Part shown: positions 27,402 to 36,423 of the stretch, piece after piece
Position numbering within the stretch: position 1 is the stretch's first letter
How the letters are laid out: each line of letters starts with the position of its first letter
Assembly (NCBI RefSeq): GCF_047301505.1
Contig: NZ_CP154840.1
Span: forward strand, 3,162,001-3,226,000
Direction of reading: 5' to 3'
Source of the DNA: Lysinibacillus_B sp031181585
GTDB taxonomy: Bacteria > Bacillota > Bacilli > Bacillales_A > Planococcaceae
DNA: 64,000 nt
Notes under the pieces: generated by a model
Database searches by the model: none
Told to the model about the DNA's origin: nothing
Seen by the model: the letters and a program-made list of their open reading frames with translations, nothing else
Translations under genes and position numbers: made by a program

Positions 27402-28328
27402 TTATTTACTTTCTTTCCACATCTGTACTTTTTCGAAGAACATGGCTAACGCCTCTTTATTGCCCATGTTCGGCACCTTAGCAAGCAGCACTTCTCGTGG
27501 GGCTTTCAGTTCTACCCCTTGTTTTTGCAAGATCAGGATACTCTTCTCATGTGCACGTGAGGTAAACATTCCCTCTGGCAGCTGGATAACGGCCTGAATC
27601 CATGCATGCTTTTTAATAAATTGATGCAGCTCTTTCGCCTGCTCAGATTCAAATAATGTTGCTGGAATAAGGAAGAACAGGTAGCCGCCTTCTTTCGTAT
27701 GCTTCAATGATTGCTCGATAAATAGGTGATGTGAGTAGCTCATCCCTTCAGCTGCACATAATTCGTAATCAAGTGCTACCTCTTCATTTGGGTAATAGCC
27801 GACCGGCAAGTCACACACAACTGCATCAACCGGATCTACCAGGAGAGCTTCCAGAGAATCCTGTCGATACAAAGAAATCGGCTGCTCGATCAACTCGGCT
27901 GTGGCTGCAGCTAAACGAATCAATAACTCATCTACTTCGACACCTGTTGCCATTACCTTTCCTTCAAGTGCGTTCATCACAGTAAACATCAAGTTGCCTG
28001 TTCCAACGGCTAAATCTGCTACAGAAATCGCTCCTTTTTTCAGTTCTTCCTCATAAAACTGCTCTACAAAATAGCTTACAAGCAGTCCTAATGTATCCGG
28101 CGTCATTTGATGGTTAGGCTGTGTATTCTTCCGCATTCCCTTTAAAATGGCAATTTGGATTGCTTTACGCATGTCTTCTTTCGCAGCGCCCTCTACCTGC
28201 CATGTAAATTTCCCGTCAAGGGTTCCTTCAAGCGTTGCAAGAACCCCATCCAAATACGTCATATCCTGTTTCTCGAATTTCTCCGCCTGCTCATTCACAA
28301 TCGTAAAAATCTGTTCAAACTTTTCCAT
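27402..28328 (-). CDS. Class I SAM-dependent methyltransferase (YtxK-like)
   Basis: 308 residues. N-terminal helical part, then a Rossmann methyltransferase core: motif I VADLAVGTGNLMFTVM and the N6-adenine-type motif VVCDLPVGYYP (D/N-PP-Y-like). Matches the YtxK family linked to restriction-modification HsdM folds; found between ackA/uspA and tpx in Bacillus. Target (DNA, RNA or protein) is not known. No restriction partner lies nearby. Confidence 0.8.
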   Translation of the reverse strand: MEKFEQIFTIVNEQAEKFEKQDMTYLDGVLATLEGTLDGKFTWQVEGAAKEDMRKAIQIAILKGMRKNTQPNHQMTPDTLGLLVSYFVEQFYEEELKKGAISVADLAVGTGNLMFTVMNALEGKVMATGVEVDELLIRLAAATAELIEQPISLYRQDSLEALLVDPVDAVVCDLPVGYYPNEEVALDYELCAAEGMSYSHHLFIEQSLKHTKEGGYLFFLIPATLFESEQAKELHQFIKKHAWIQAVIQLPEGMFTSRAHEKSILILQKQGVELKAPREVLLAKVPNMGNKEALAMFFEKVQMWKESK

Positions 28329-28496
28329 CCAAAACTTCCTTTCCTAAAAACACATTTCTGTCTCAATGACGAAGATGTGCCTCATCCTTCACAACTTTAT
28401 AAAATAAATTACTTTCCGTAAATGAAAGAACTCACCCTGTCGAGTGAGTCCGAGTTTGTCCTTTTACACTTTACTATAAAAGTACGAAAAAGAATA

Positions 28497-29003
28497 TTAT
28501 TTAGTCAATGCTTTTACAGCTTCGATTGCTGCATCATAATCTGGATGATCAGTCGCCTCTGGAACATATTCAACATATGTTACTTTTCCTTGTGCGTCTA
28601 CTACAAATACAGAACGAGTTAATAGGCGTAGTTCTTGAATGAGCACACCGTATGCTTCACCAAAAGAGCCATCACGGTGGTCAGATACAGTTACGACATT
28701 GTCGATACCTGCAGCACCGCACCAGCGCTTTTGAGCAAATGGCAAATCCATCGATACTGTATAAACGATTACTTGATCGCCGAATTCAGCAGCAGCTTCA
28801 TTGAATTTTCTTGTTTGAGCATCACATACTCCTGTGTCCAAGGAAGGGACAACACTGAACAAGCGAATTTTCCCTGCTGAATCTTTCAATGTTACTTCTG
28901 ATAGATCATTTGCCAGCACTTTAAAATCAGGTGCTGTGTCTCCTACTTTTACTTCACTGCCGATTAACGTTACCGGACTTTGTTTGAATGTAGTTTGAAC
29001 CAA
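28497..29003 (-). CDS. tpx: Thiol peroxidase
   Basis: Atypical 2-Cys peroxiredoxin that reduces peroxides with thioredoxin. 168 residues. Peroxidatic Cys60 in PSLDTGVCDAQ and resolving Cys95 in QKRWCGA at the canonical spacing. Start MVQTTFKQSPVTL fits the family, with GGAGG upstream. Upstream of the YtxK-like gene in the same direction, as in B. subtilis. Confidence 0.95.
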   Translation of the reverse strand: MVQTTFKQSPVTLIGSEVKVGDTAPDFKVLANDLSEVTLKDSAGKIRLFSVVPSLDTGVCDAQTRKFNEAAAEFGDQVIVYTVSMDLPFAQKRWCGAAGIDNVVTVSDHRDGSFGEAYGVLIQELRLLTRSVFVVDAQGKVTYVEYVPEATDHPDYDAAIEAVKALTK

Positions 29004-29186
29004 TGAAAACGCCTCCTTACTATATGTATTTTATCTTACTAGATTTAACAGAAAGAATGCAACTTCCAACGCTTCATAGAAAAGGAAAAGATGCTGTCCG
29101 TTCTAGACAGCTCTATTATTCTTGATACATATCTATTAATGAAGCATGCTTTCTAATTCAGTAAAATACCCTACCACCCACATCGT

Positions 29187-29226
29187 AAAGAGAGCGCCTA
29201 AAAATAAATTTTCAGGCGCTCTCTTC
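29187..29226 (-). terminator. Terminator downstream of yteJ
   Basis: Twelve-bp stem aagagagcgcct/aggcgctctctt with an A/T-rich loop, 5 nt past the RDD gene stop. The T-run is short. Confidence 0.7.
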
Positions 29227-29230
29227 ATCG

Positions 29231-29782
29231 TCAAATTGAAGGTGTCGATACTATATTAGTATCCGATATTTCCTGTGTTAAAACCTTTTTCTTCGAAAAT
29301 ACCTCTTCATGCACTACTGTTGTATCTGCTACAAAGTCCTGAATAGCTTTATGATTTGGTGTAAACACAACAATTAAATATGGTAATTTAAAAAACGTGT
29401 TGCTGATAAATCGGCCAATACCTTCCCTGAAGAGAACAGATAACCAATCCATTGGCTTGCCATTGTCTTTTTTGACCCGCAGGCCAAAGATCATTTTGCC
29501 GACCGTTTGGCTCCAAAGTTTCGTCAATAGAATAAAGTATGCATAATAGACTATTGCAGACAGAATAACGATTGGCCGATACCATACTGACTCATCGAAG
29601 CTCCAATCCATTAAGTGGAAGATCGGATTGACTACAATGCCAATAATCGCTGAAATAACAAGGGTATCAATCAAAAATGCCCAAAAGCGTATCCAAAAGC
29701 CTGCCGCCTTCTCCTCATATACTTCAACTTCTTTTACAATTCGCTCTTTAGGAATGACCGTAGTTTCTTCTTTTTCAAACAT
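29231..29782 (-). CDS. yteJ: RDD family membrane protein (YteJ-like)
   Basis: 183 residues with an RDD domain: WIRFWAFLIDTLVIS (R-x10-D), second helix around IVILSAIVYYAYFILLT, and the motif KLWSQTVGKMIFGLRV, then a third amphipathic helix. The domain is flanked by polar tails. Immediately downstream of sppA (17 bp), the same pair as yteI-yteJ in B. subtilis, so it probably works with the signal peptide peptidase. Confidence 0.85.
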   Translation of the reverse strand: MFEKEETTVIPKERIVKEVEVYEEKAAGFWIRFWAFLIDTLVISAIIGIVVNPIFHLMDWSFDESVWYRPIVILSAIVYYAYFILLTKLWSQTVGKMIFGLRVKKDNGKPMDWLSVLFREGIGRFISNTFFKLPYLIVVFTPNHKAIQDFVADTTVVHEEVFSKKKVLTQEISDTNIVSTPSI

Positions 29783-29799
29783 ACATAATCACTCCTTTC

Positions 29800-30813
29800 T
29801 TAATAGTCCCCGTAGAGATACATCATACGCGGCGAATTGCTAGTAGATAAAATCTTCTGCATCAATTTCTCTTCTTCCGATGGGCCAAAGAATGCACTTA
29901 CTTTCATACCAAGCAAGCTGCCCAGACTATCATTTGCCGATGAATATTCAAACAGCTCCGCATCTTTCAAATCAAAATCTGAGCGTAATGCAGCTACCGT
30001 ATCTTCGACATCACCGATTTCATCTACGAGCCCAGCACGCATTGCTTGTGTTCCACCTAAAATGCGGCCATCAGCTACCTGTTTTACTTCTGCTTCCGTC
30101 ATACCACGGCCTTGCTCTACTACGTCCACGAAATCCTCATAGGACTCATTAATGATTTCCTGCAGCATTGCCTTTTCTTCTTCTGTTGAAGCTCGGGCAC
30201 CGCCAAACATATCCTTATGAGCCCCCGATTTGATTGTTTCAAATTCAATTCCGACCTTTTCAGCCAGTTTTTCATAATTGAATGCTTGCATAATCACACC
30301 GATTGATCCAGTAATCGTCTCTTTTTGAGCAAAGATTTTATCTGCCGGCGCGGCAATATAATAACCGCCCGAAGCAGCATATGTACCCATGGATACATAA
30401 ATCGGAATTTGTCTCTCTTCCTTTACTTGAATCAGCTTCTCATAGATTTCTGCTGATTCTAATACGCCTCCCCCTGGAGAATCAACATGCAATACGACTC
30501 CTTTAACCGTTTCATCATTCCTAATTGACTCTAACTGGCTCAAGAATCCTTGATGATCATATTCCACCTCTTCCCAGATCGAGCTGGAGCCCGTATCCAG
30601 GATTGTTCCTTTTACTGTCAGCAGCGCAATTCGGCTATCAAGATCGCCTGCTTCAAGCGGCAGTTCGTATACTGTTGTATCTGTTTCTCCAAATGCACTT
30701 TCAAAGCTTGAGAAAAAATCTGTTTTAAACAACGCGATAATGGAATTCAAGCCTAAAGAAAATACGAGTAAGACTGCTGCTGCGATTAGAGCAATCCATC
30801 TTTTTGTATTCAT
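29800..30813 (-). CDS. sppA: Signal peptide peptidase SppA
   Basis: Membrane-bound Ser/Lys protease of family S49, degrading leftover signal peptides. 337 residues: one N-terminal helix (about 7-27), then a single S49 domain with the nucleophile region YVSMGTYAASGGYYIA and the lysine region FETIKSGAHKDMFGG, plus ITGSIGVIMQ. The short one-domain form is that of Gram-positives. First gene of sppA-yteJ. Confidence 0.92.
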   Translation of the reverse strand: MNTKRWIALIAAAVLLVFSLGLNSIIALFKTDFFSSFESAFGETDTTVYELPLEAGDLDSRIALLTVKGTILDTGSSSIWEEVEYDHQGFLSQLESIRNDETVKGVVLHVDSPGGGVLESAEIYEKLIQVKEERQIPIYVSMGTYAASGGYYIAAPADKIFAQKETITGSIGVIMQAFNYEKLAEKVGIEFETIKSGAHKDMFGGARASTEEEKAMLQEIINESYEDFVDVVEQGRGMTEAEVKQVADGRILGGTQAMRAGLVDEIGDVEDTVAALRSDFDLKDAELFEYSSANDSLGSLLGMKVSAFFGPSEEEKLMQKILSTSNSPRMMYLYGDY

Positions 30814-31062
30814 TCAATCGCCTCCCTACTATAGTGTATACGAATCAGTTCCTGAAATGTTTCGGAAATTCAAAAATACTATTTCCAAGAAAAACAAAAA
30901 TGCATCTATGCCTGTTGAGCTGTGACCAACGCTGGAGAAAGACTCGAAGCACGACAAATACGAGAAGAGAATTTCGAAGCGATCTCGAGCAGCCGACTGA
31001 GCATGACCAACACCTTTCTGTTGGAGCTCCATACCTCCCTGCACTACCATTTATTTACCATT
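30814..31062. other. Intergenic DNA between sppA and the acyl-CoA synthetase gene
   Basis: About 250 bp up to the terminator at 31063 (310 bp to the next gene). It should hold the sppA promoter; a TATA-rich sequence near 30830-30845 lies just upstream of sppA. No credible coding sequence on either strand. Confidence 0.5.
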
Positions 31063-31104
31063 AAAAAAGCCGCATTGCAGGATTTCCCTTTCAATGCGGC
31101 TTTC
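31063..31104 (-). terminator. Terminator downstream of the acyl-CoA synthetase gene
   Basis: Twelve-bp stem aaagccgcattg/caatgcggcttt with a 14-nt loop and a T-run on the minus strand, 21 nt past the stop. Confidence 0.85.
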
Positions 31105-31124
31105 AAACAAGGCATTACTATTTA

Positions 31125-32708
31125 TTAACTATGCTGTTTGCTATACTCAGCATTTCGTAATTCCACTCGACGAATTTTACCGGATACCGTTTTCGGCAAC
31201 TCTTCCAAAAATTCAATTTTACGCGGATATTTATATGGCGCCGTCAGTTCTTTAACATGATCCTGCAGCTCTTGAATGATTGTTGGACTATCTTTTAATG
31301 TATGATCACGCAGGACAACGAATGCTTTTACTATGCTGCCTCGAATCTCGTCCGGGCTCGCAACAACAGCACATTCTTGTACGGCAGGGTGCTTTACCAG
31401 CGCATCTTCAACCTCGAATGGCCCAATTGTATATCCAGAAGAAATAATAATATCGTCTCCTCGTCCCTCAAACCAGAAATATCCTTCTTCATCTTTGCGT
31501 GCACGATCCCCGGTAATATACCATTCTCCGCGGAATTGCATGCTTGTGCGCTCTGGATCCTTCAAGTACCCACGGAACAAAGCAGGTGAGGATTTATGGA
31601 CGGCAATATCTCCTATTTCCCCAGCAGGCAGGACATTTCCTTCATCATCGATAATATCGACAATATTCCCTGGAGTAGGCTGCCCCATTGAACCTGGACG
31701 AGGCTCCATTCCCATTAGTGTACCGACAAGCAATGTATTTTCCGTCTGACCATATCCATCACGTACCTGGACATCAAATTCATGTATAAACGTTTCAATT
31801 ACTCCCCGGTTCAGCGGCTCCCCCGCTGATACAGCACTTCGAAGAGCTGATAGATTATAGCTGCTCAAGTTATCTGCTTTCGCCATTAAACGATATTCTG
31901 TCGGTGTACAGCACAGGACATTAATCTTATGCTCCTGCAACAGTTCCAAATATTTCACTGGATCGAATTTCCCTTTATAAACAAATGCTGTTGCACCGCT
32001 GCCAAGCGAGGCTAAGAACGGGCTCCAGATCCACTTTTGCCAACCAGGGGCTGCTGTAGCCCATACAATGTCTCCGTCTTCTACACCTAGCCAGCTGCTT
32101 GCAGTCGTACGCAGATGTGCATATCCCCATGCGTGTGTATGGATAGCTCCTTTTGGGTTTCCAGTTGTCCCGCTTGTATAGGCAAGAAAAGCTGTATCCT
32201 CTGCTTGCGTTTGTACACCATCAAACGTCGTCGGTTCATTTTTTGCTTTCTCTAATAACGGCTTCCATGGCTCAACAGCATTTCCTACTACAAACAATTG
32301 CAGGCCATTCAGCTGCTCAACCTCATCGAATTCCCCAAGAAACTGTTCGTATGCTACAATTCCTTTCGCCTCTGCATGAACAATACGATAGTCGATATCC
32401 TTTGCTCGCAGCAATTCGGAACTTGGAATGATTGTAAGACCTGCTTTTAAAGCCCCGATATATGTTACGTATGCCTCCAGGGAACGCGGTACCATAACAA
32501 GTAATACGTCTCCTTTTTGCAGTCCTTCATTTTTAAAAACGTTTGCTACCTGACTTGCTTTTTTGATGAGCTCCGCGTATGTAACTTCTTCGATGACATC
32601 ATTTTCATGACGAATAAGCAATGCTTTTTTATCCCCCTGTGCAGCATGCTTTTCAATTTCATCCACAATGTTATACATTTCAGGTGCTAATAACTGTTCT
32701 CGGTTCAT
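31125..32708 (-). CDS. AMP-forming acyl-CoA synthetase (YtcI-like)
   Basis: 527 residues of the ANL superfamily. It activates a carboxylic acid as acyl-AMP and then acyl-CoA. Motifs: P-loop-like AYTSGTTGNPKGAIHTH (A3), DGYGQTEN (A5), EWYITGDRARKDEEGYFWFEGRGDD (A7-A8) and catalytic K in PKTVSGKIRRVELR (A10). Similar to the ACSM medium-chain/propionyl type. Position upstream of sspA-thiI corresponds to ytcI; the substrate is not determined. Confidence 0.85.
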   Translation of the reverse strand: MNREQLLAPEMYNIVDEIEKHAAQGDKKALLIRHENDVIEEVTYAELIKKASQVANVFKNEGLQKGDVLLVMVPRSLEAYVTYIGALKAGLTIIPSSELLRAKDIDYRIVHAEAKGIVAYEQFLGEFDEVEQLNGLQLFVVGNAVEPWKPLLEKAKNEPTTFDGVQTQAEDTAFLAYTSGTTGNPKGAIHTHAWGYAHLRTTASSWLGVEDGDIVWATAAPGWQKWIWSPFLASLGSGATAFVYKGKFDPVKYLELLQEHKINVLCCTPTEYRLMAKADNLSSYNLSALRSAVSAGEPLNRGVIETFIHEFDVQVRDGYGQTENTLLVGTLMGMEPRPGSMGQPTPGNIVDIIDDEGNVLPAGEIGDIAVHKSSPALFRGYLKDPERTSMQFRGEWYITGDRARKDEEGYFWFEGRGDDIIISSGYTIGPFEVEDALVKHPAVQECAVVASPDEIRGSIVKAFVVLRDHTLKDSPTIIQELQDHVKELTAPYKYPRKIEFLEELPKTVSGKIRRVELRNAEYSKQHS

Positions 32709-32911
32709 TAATAACTCCCCCTTATCCCCTTTGCCTTACAAAGTATATTATACTTTGACGTGTTTGATTTTTCAAAAAAATCCATATATTTAGAAAAAAT
32801 ATTTTGCTTATAGTACTTTTTTCTGTTTATACTATCCAAAGATAAAGGGGTATTGATGAATTTTTTAATGAAGCAAGCCGTGTTATTTTTTTGTTTCTTT
32901 ACAAAACAAAG

Positions 32912-32946
32912 AACTGCTGTATAAGCTTTACGCTTATACAACAGCT
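32912..32946 (-). terminator. Terminator of sspA
   Basis: Stem gctgtataagc / gcttatacaacagc with a 5-nt loop and T-rich flank on the minus strand, 17 nt past the sspA stop. Confidence 0.8.
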
Positions 32947-32962
32947 CTGTTGTTTTAATTAA

Positions 32963-33169
32963 TTATTGGTTTGTACCTTTTAATTGAGATTCAGCCATTT
33001 GGACAAGACGTTTTGTGATCTCTCCACCTACTGAACCGTTAGCGCGTGAAGAAGCTTCTGCTCCTAATTGTACGCCGAACTCTTGAGCGATTTCATATTT
33101 CATTTGATCAAGAGCTTGTTGCGCACCTGGTACGCGAAGTTTGTTTGAGCTACGATTGTTGTTTGACAT
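32963..33169 (-). CDS. sspA: Alpha/beta-type small acid-soluble spore protein
   Basis: 68-residue DNA-binding spore protein that protects DNA in the dormant spore. Family signature: KLRVPGAQQALDQMKYEIAQEFGV, the GPR protease site region E-F-G-V, and GGEITKRLVQMAE. ATG 33169 is preceded by AAGGAGGTG. Direct evidence that the organism belongs to an endospore-forming lineage. A probable forespore promoter lies upstream. Confidence 0.95.
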   Translation of the reverse strand: MSNNNRSSNKLRVPGAQQALDQMKYEIAQEFGVQLGAEASSRANGSVGGEITKRLVQMAESQLKGTNQ

Positions 33170-33192
33170 CGTGTTTCACCTCCTTGTGCATA

Positions 33193-33222
33193 TAGAATGT
33201 GCCAGGAGGAGAATTTCATACA
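33193..33222 (-). promoter_or_regulatory. Candidate sigma-G promoter of sspA
   Basis: On the minus strand CATTCTA fits the forespore -10 pattern CATnnTA, with TGTATG 17 nt upstream as a -35. It lies about 25 nt upstream of the sspA start, where a forespore-specific promoter is expected. Confidence 0.5.
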
Positions 33223-33259
33223 CAAATATTTTACGGTAATTTATTCTTCAAACAGGAAT

Positions 33260-34468
33260 TTATAGTAAATCGGCAAATTTGTCTTCCTGTACTTTTTTCT
33301 CAGGCAGGATATGCACTTCTCGATTCTTTACGGCGCGTTCAATATATTCATCAAATTCCGTAAAGCTTTCATAGTGCATTACCTTTTCTAGTTTCGGTTT
33401 TGTTTTTGGACTTGCTGGTGTAAAAATTGTACAGCAATCCTCATATGGCAGAATCGATGTTTCGTACGTACCGATACGCTCTGCAATTTCGATAATATCT
33501 AATTTATCCGAAGCAACAAGCGGACGAAGGATTGGTGTACTTGTGACAGCATTAATGGCTGTAAGACTTTCAAGTGTTTGAGAAGCCACTTGCCCTAAAC
33601 TTTCTCCCGTAACGATCGCTAATGCGCCGATTTCTTCCCGCACTTTATCAGCGATGCGCAGCATCATACGGCGAGTCGTTGTCATCGTCATATTTTCCGG
33701 AACGCTTTCTTTTATTAATACTTGCAATTCCGTAAACGGGATAATGTGCAGACGAATTTTCGCACCGAATTTTGTTAATTCATTTGCCAAATCTTTAACT
33801 TTTTGCAATGAATTTTGGCTTGTATAGGGAGGACTGTAAAAATGAATCGCCTCTAGACGTACGCCCCGCTTCATCATCAAATAACCGGCAACTGGACTGT
33901 CGATTCCGCCTGATAGCATTAACAGCGATTTGCCATTCGAACCAACCGGCATGCCGCCAGCACCTGGAATGACTTGTGCCATCATATAAACAGCATCTAA
34001 ACGCACTTCAATACGTAATTCTACATCCGGTTTTTTCACCTTCACAGATAAATTTTGATATTTTCGAAGCACCGTCCCACCAATTTCTCGCTGGATTGCA
34101 TGTGAATCAAGCGGGAAATTTTTATCTGTACGGCGAACCTCTACCTTGAATGTAATGTCCTGATTTTGATAAAGCTCCATGATTTGAATAGCTAAAGCTT
34201 TTATCTCATCCATATCTTTGCCACATGAAGCGACAGGGCTAAATGATTGAATGCCGAACACCTCAGGCAAGCGCTCCATCAATGTATTCATTCTTTCTTC
34301 ATTTTCTATCTCTATAAACATCCGGTCTCGTTCGGCCCGAATTTTTAAGGGCATCAAATCGTTGAAGGAATAACGTACATTTTCTCGCAGACGGTTGATA
34401 AAATCATTTTTATTGCGGCCTTTCGTTGAAAGCTCGCCATAACGAATTAAAATCTCTTTCCAAATCAT
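33260..34468 (-). CDS. thiI: tRNA 4-thiouridine / thiazole sulfurtransferase ThiI
   Basis: Adenylates U8 of tRNA and transfers sulfur to form 4-thiouridine. 402 residues: ferredoxin-like and THUMP domains (about 1-165), then the PP-loop ATP pyrophosphatase with LLMLSGGIDSPVAGYLMMKRG. Ends ...EDKFADLL with no rhodanese domain, as usual for Bacilli, so sulfur is handed over directly from the partner desulfurase. Its ATG overlaps the nifS stop by 4 bp. Confidence 0.94.
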   Translation of the reverse strand: MIWKEILIRYGELSTKGRNKNDFINRLRENVRYSFNDLMPLKIRAERDRMFIEIENEERMNTLMERLPEVFGIQSFSPVASCGKDMDEIKALAIQIMELYQNQDITFKVEVRRTDKNFPLDSHAIQREIGGTVLRKYQNLSVKVKKPDVELRIEVRLDAVYMMAQVIPGAGGMPVGSNGKSLLMLSGGIDSPVAGYLMMKRGVRLEAIHFYSPPYTSQNSLQKVKDLANELTKFGAKIRLHIIPFTELQVLIKESVPENMTMTTTRRMMLRIADKVREEIGALAIVTGESLGQVASQTLESLTAINAVTSTPILRPLVASDKLDIIEIAERIGTYETSILPYEDCCTIFTPASPKTKPKLEKVMHYESFTEFDEYIERAVKNREVHILPEKKVQEDKFADLL

Positions 34469-35625
34469 ACTACTACTTCTCCTTTTAATTGCTTCATCAC
34501 TTGCTCGAATACTTCCTTAAAGGCAGCAATATCGGCTTCTGTTGTTTGCATGCCGAAACTTAGACGCAGCACACCTTTTTTAAAGACCTGCTCCACCTGT
34601 AATGCCTCTACAACATGACTTGTTTTTGTTTGCTTTGATGAACATGCGCTCGATGTGGAAACAATCACGCCCGCTTTTTGCAAGGCATTAATCAAAATTT
34701 CCCCTTTTAGCCCACGTACACTAAACGATAAAATGTATGGTGCTCCTAATTCTGTAGATAATAAATGAATCTCATTTCCGAAATGTTGTAGGTATGTGCG
34801 GAGTTCTGTCTGCCATACTACATATTTTTTATACTGGATATCCATATTTTCTACAGCAAGCCTTGCCGCTTTCGCAAACGCGACTGCTTGTGGTACTGCT
34901 ACCGTTCCGCTTCGCAGGCCGAATTCCTGACCGCCGCCTACAATATACGGAGCGATTTTGAAAGCTTTCCGGAAAGCAATGACGCCAGAACCTTTTAATG
35001 CATGAATTTTATGACCCGAAATTGTTAGGATGTCGGGTCCTGCTTCCCCATCGAACGAAATCGGCAGCTTGCCAAAGCTCTGCACCGCATCCACATGAAA
35101 CATCGCACGGCTTTGTGAATGAATAATGCTTGCTGCTTCTTTAATCGGCTGAATAGCGCCCATTTCATTATTTACATGCATGATGCTGACCAAAATGGTA
35201 TCCTTGCGAACCTTTTGTTTTAGTTCCTCCAAAGAAATAACACCATGTGAATCAACGCCCAGGTACTCGACTTCAAATCCCTCTTCAGCTAGCCGCTTTA
35301 CAGCTTCCAAAACAGATGGATGCTCGATTTCGGTTGTTAGAATATGCTTTCCCTTATGAGTGCTAACTTGGGCTGTGCCAAAAACGGCAAAATTATTTGA
35401 CTCTGTTCCACCAGCCGTAAAAATCACTTCTTTTGACTCTGTATTTAAAATCTGCGCAACTTGTTCGCGTGCCCGTGTTAGAAGCGTATGGGCTGTGACA
35501 CCTGCTTCATGAATAGAAGCTGGATTTGCATAGTACAGCTCATTCACTTGAACAAATGTATCCAGCACTTCTTTATGCGGCTTTGTTGTCGCACTATTGT
35601 CTAAATAAATTATGTTGTCTTTCAT
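34465..35625 (-). CDS. nifS: Cysteine desulfurase (NifS/IscS-type), 5' end replaced by an integrated element
   Basis: PLP enzyme that supplies persulfide sulfur to ThiI. 386 residues: PLP-lysine in TISGHKIHALKGSG, cofactor pocket MFHVDAVQSFGK, and active-site Cys loop STSSACSSKQ. The present start is ATG 35625 (MKDNIIYLDNSATT) with GAGTGAG 8 nt upstream. Codons from YLDN onward fit the family, but MKDNI is not typical; homologs start MIYLDNSATTKP. The 16-bp repeat at codons 6-10 marks the integration point of the island. The original start survives at 48611. Operon nifS-thiI. Confidence 0.93.
   Translation of the reverse strand: MKDNIIYLDNSATTKPHKEVLDTFVQVNELYYANPASIHEAGVTAHTLLTRAREQVAQILNTESKEVIFTAGGTESNNFAVFGTAQVSTHKGKHILTTEIEHPSVLEAVKRLAEEGFEVEYLGVDSHGVISLEELKQKVRKDTILVSIMHVNNEMGAIQPIKEAASIIHSQSRAMFHVDAVQSFGKLPISFDGEAGPDILTISGHKIHALKGSGVIAFRKAFKIAPYIVGGGQEFGLRSGTVAVPQAVAFAKAARLAVENMDIQYKKYVVWQTELRTYLQHFGNEIHLLSTELGAPYILSFSVRGLKGEILINALQKAGVIVSTSSACSSKQTKTSHVVEALQVEQVFKKGVLRLSFGMQTTEADIAAFKEVFEQVMKQLKGEVVV
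35595..35610. repeat. Left attachment-site core (attL) within nifS
   Basis: Sequence tattgtctaaataaat, identical to 48593-48608. On the minus strand it encodes the IYLDN codons of nifS. DNA to its left is nifS body, DNA to its right is element. Confidence 0.9.
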
Positions 35626-35666
35626 TATGAGTCTCACTCTTTCAAAACATTGATTTAACGGTATTT

Positions 35667-35695
35667 ATCATAACGCAATATGCCGTGAATGACCA
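35667..35695 (-). promoter_or_regulatory. Element-borne promoter candidate for nifS-thiI
   Basis: On the minus strand TGGTCA (-35, 4/6) and TATGAT (-10, 5/6) are separated by exactly 17 nt, about 42 nt upstream of the present nifS start. It lies on the island side of attL, so nifS-thiI transcription has probably been taken over by the element. Confidence 0.5.
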
Positions 35696-35730
35696 TAAAC
35701 TTTTCTTGGCAATCAAGATTAGTCGCCAAT

Positions 35731-35757
35731 TGGTCGCTTTTTGGTCACCTGAAAATA
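35731..35757 (+). repeat. Left subterminal direct repeat of the island
   Basis: tggtcgctttttggtcacct followed by gaaaat. A matching copy (tggtcactttttggtcgct ... tcacctgaaaa, with a 16-bp insertion) lies at 48516-48558 near the right end in the same orientation. The position near both ends suggests integrase arm-type binding sites. Confidence 0.45.
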
Positions 35758-35758
35758 T

Positions 35759-35788
35759 AAAAGACCACCCATTATAGAGTGGTCTTTT
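35759..35788. terminator. Bidirectional terminator near the left end of the island
   Basis: Ten-bp stem aaaagaccac/gtggtctttt with a 10-nt loop and A/T tracts both sides. It isolates the nifS promoter region from the cargo genes. Confidence 0.8.
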
Positions 35789-35879
35789 ATATTAATGATT
35801 TAGTTCGTATCTCCTTTTTCCATTTTACGTAATACTTAAGCATAATTTACAGTTGTTAAATATAAACTATAAATACGCT

Positions 35880-36290
35880 TTATACTTTTATATCATTTAA
35901 GACTATATTAGAGATATCACTACCAACGATAGATTTCACAAAATCTATATACGGTGATCCCACTGAATCTCCTCTTACTCCAGTTTCTTTAAATATAAAT
36001 TTTATATCATAAGATAACAGTTCTGCCGAAGTCATTAAATCAGCGAAGTGATGAGTATATCTTTTAATATCGGAAAAAGCATTTTTGTAATCAGATAAAA
36101 AATAAACAATATTTTCTATCTTCCCTAATTTATGATTTTTATACATTACTAAATAGCCTACAACTGTATGTCCTGTTCCATTCCAATTTTCATCAAAATC
36201 ATCCGGATTAATTAGACCAAGGATAAAAAAAAACTCCATTTCTGAATGTGCAATTAATCTTGAAAAAGAATATGCTTTAAAATTATTCAT
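35880..36290 (-). CDS. Cargo protein of unknown function (divergent from a secreted protein)
   Basis: About 136 residues from ATG 36290 (a GTG at 36305 is an alternative start; the GGGAG sequence is 11-14 nt from the ATG). No signal peptide; soluble, with aromatic-rich N-terminal half (MEFFFILGLINPDDFDENWN). Not recognised. AT-rich codon use, unlike flanking chromosomal genes. Divergently arranged with the secreted protein gene at 36424, 134 bp away, so a partner or immunity-type role is conceivable but unproven. Confidence 0.6.
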   Translation of the reverse strand: MNNFKAYSFSRLIAHSEMEFFFILGLINPDDFDENWNGTGHTVVGYLVMYKNHKLGKIENIVYFLSDYKNAFSDIKRYTHHFADLMTSAELLSYDIKFIFKETGVRGDSVGSPYIDFVKSIVGSDISNIVLNDIKV

Positions 36291-36423
36291 ATATTTATTT
36301 TTCACTCCCTCACATTCTATACTAAAATAAATTGTTAATTATTACAAATAAAGATATTTAGTTATTTACATTTATTTATATTTATTGTAATATAATACAT
36401 AATTTGGAGGAGGAATAGGATTA

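Noticed and set aside
27731..27985. 84-codon plus-strand frame within the YtxK-like gene
   Set aside because: Antisense shadow of a conserved methyltransferase gene; typical of many frames opposite real genes here.
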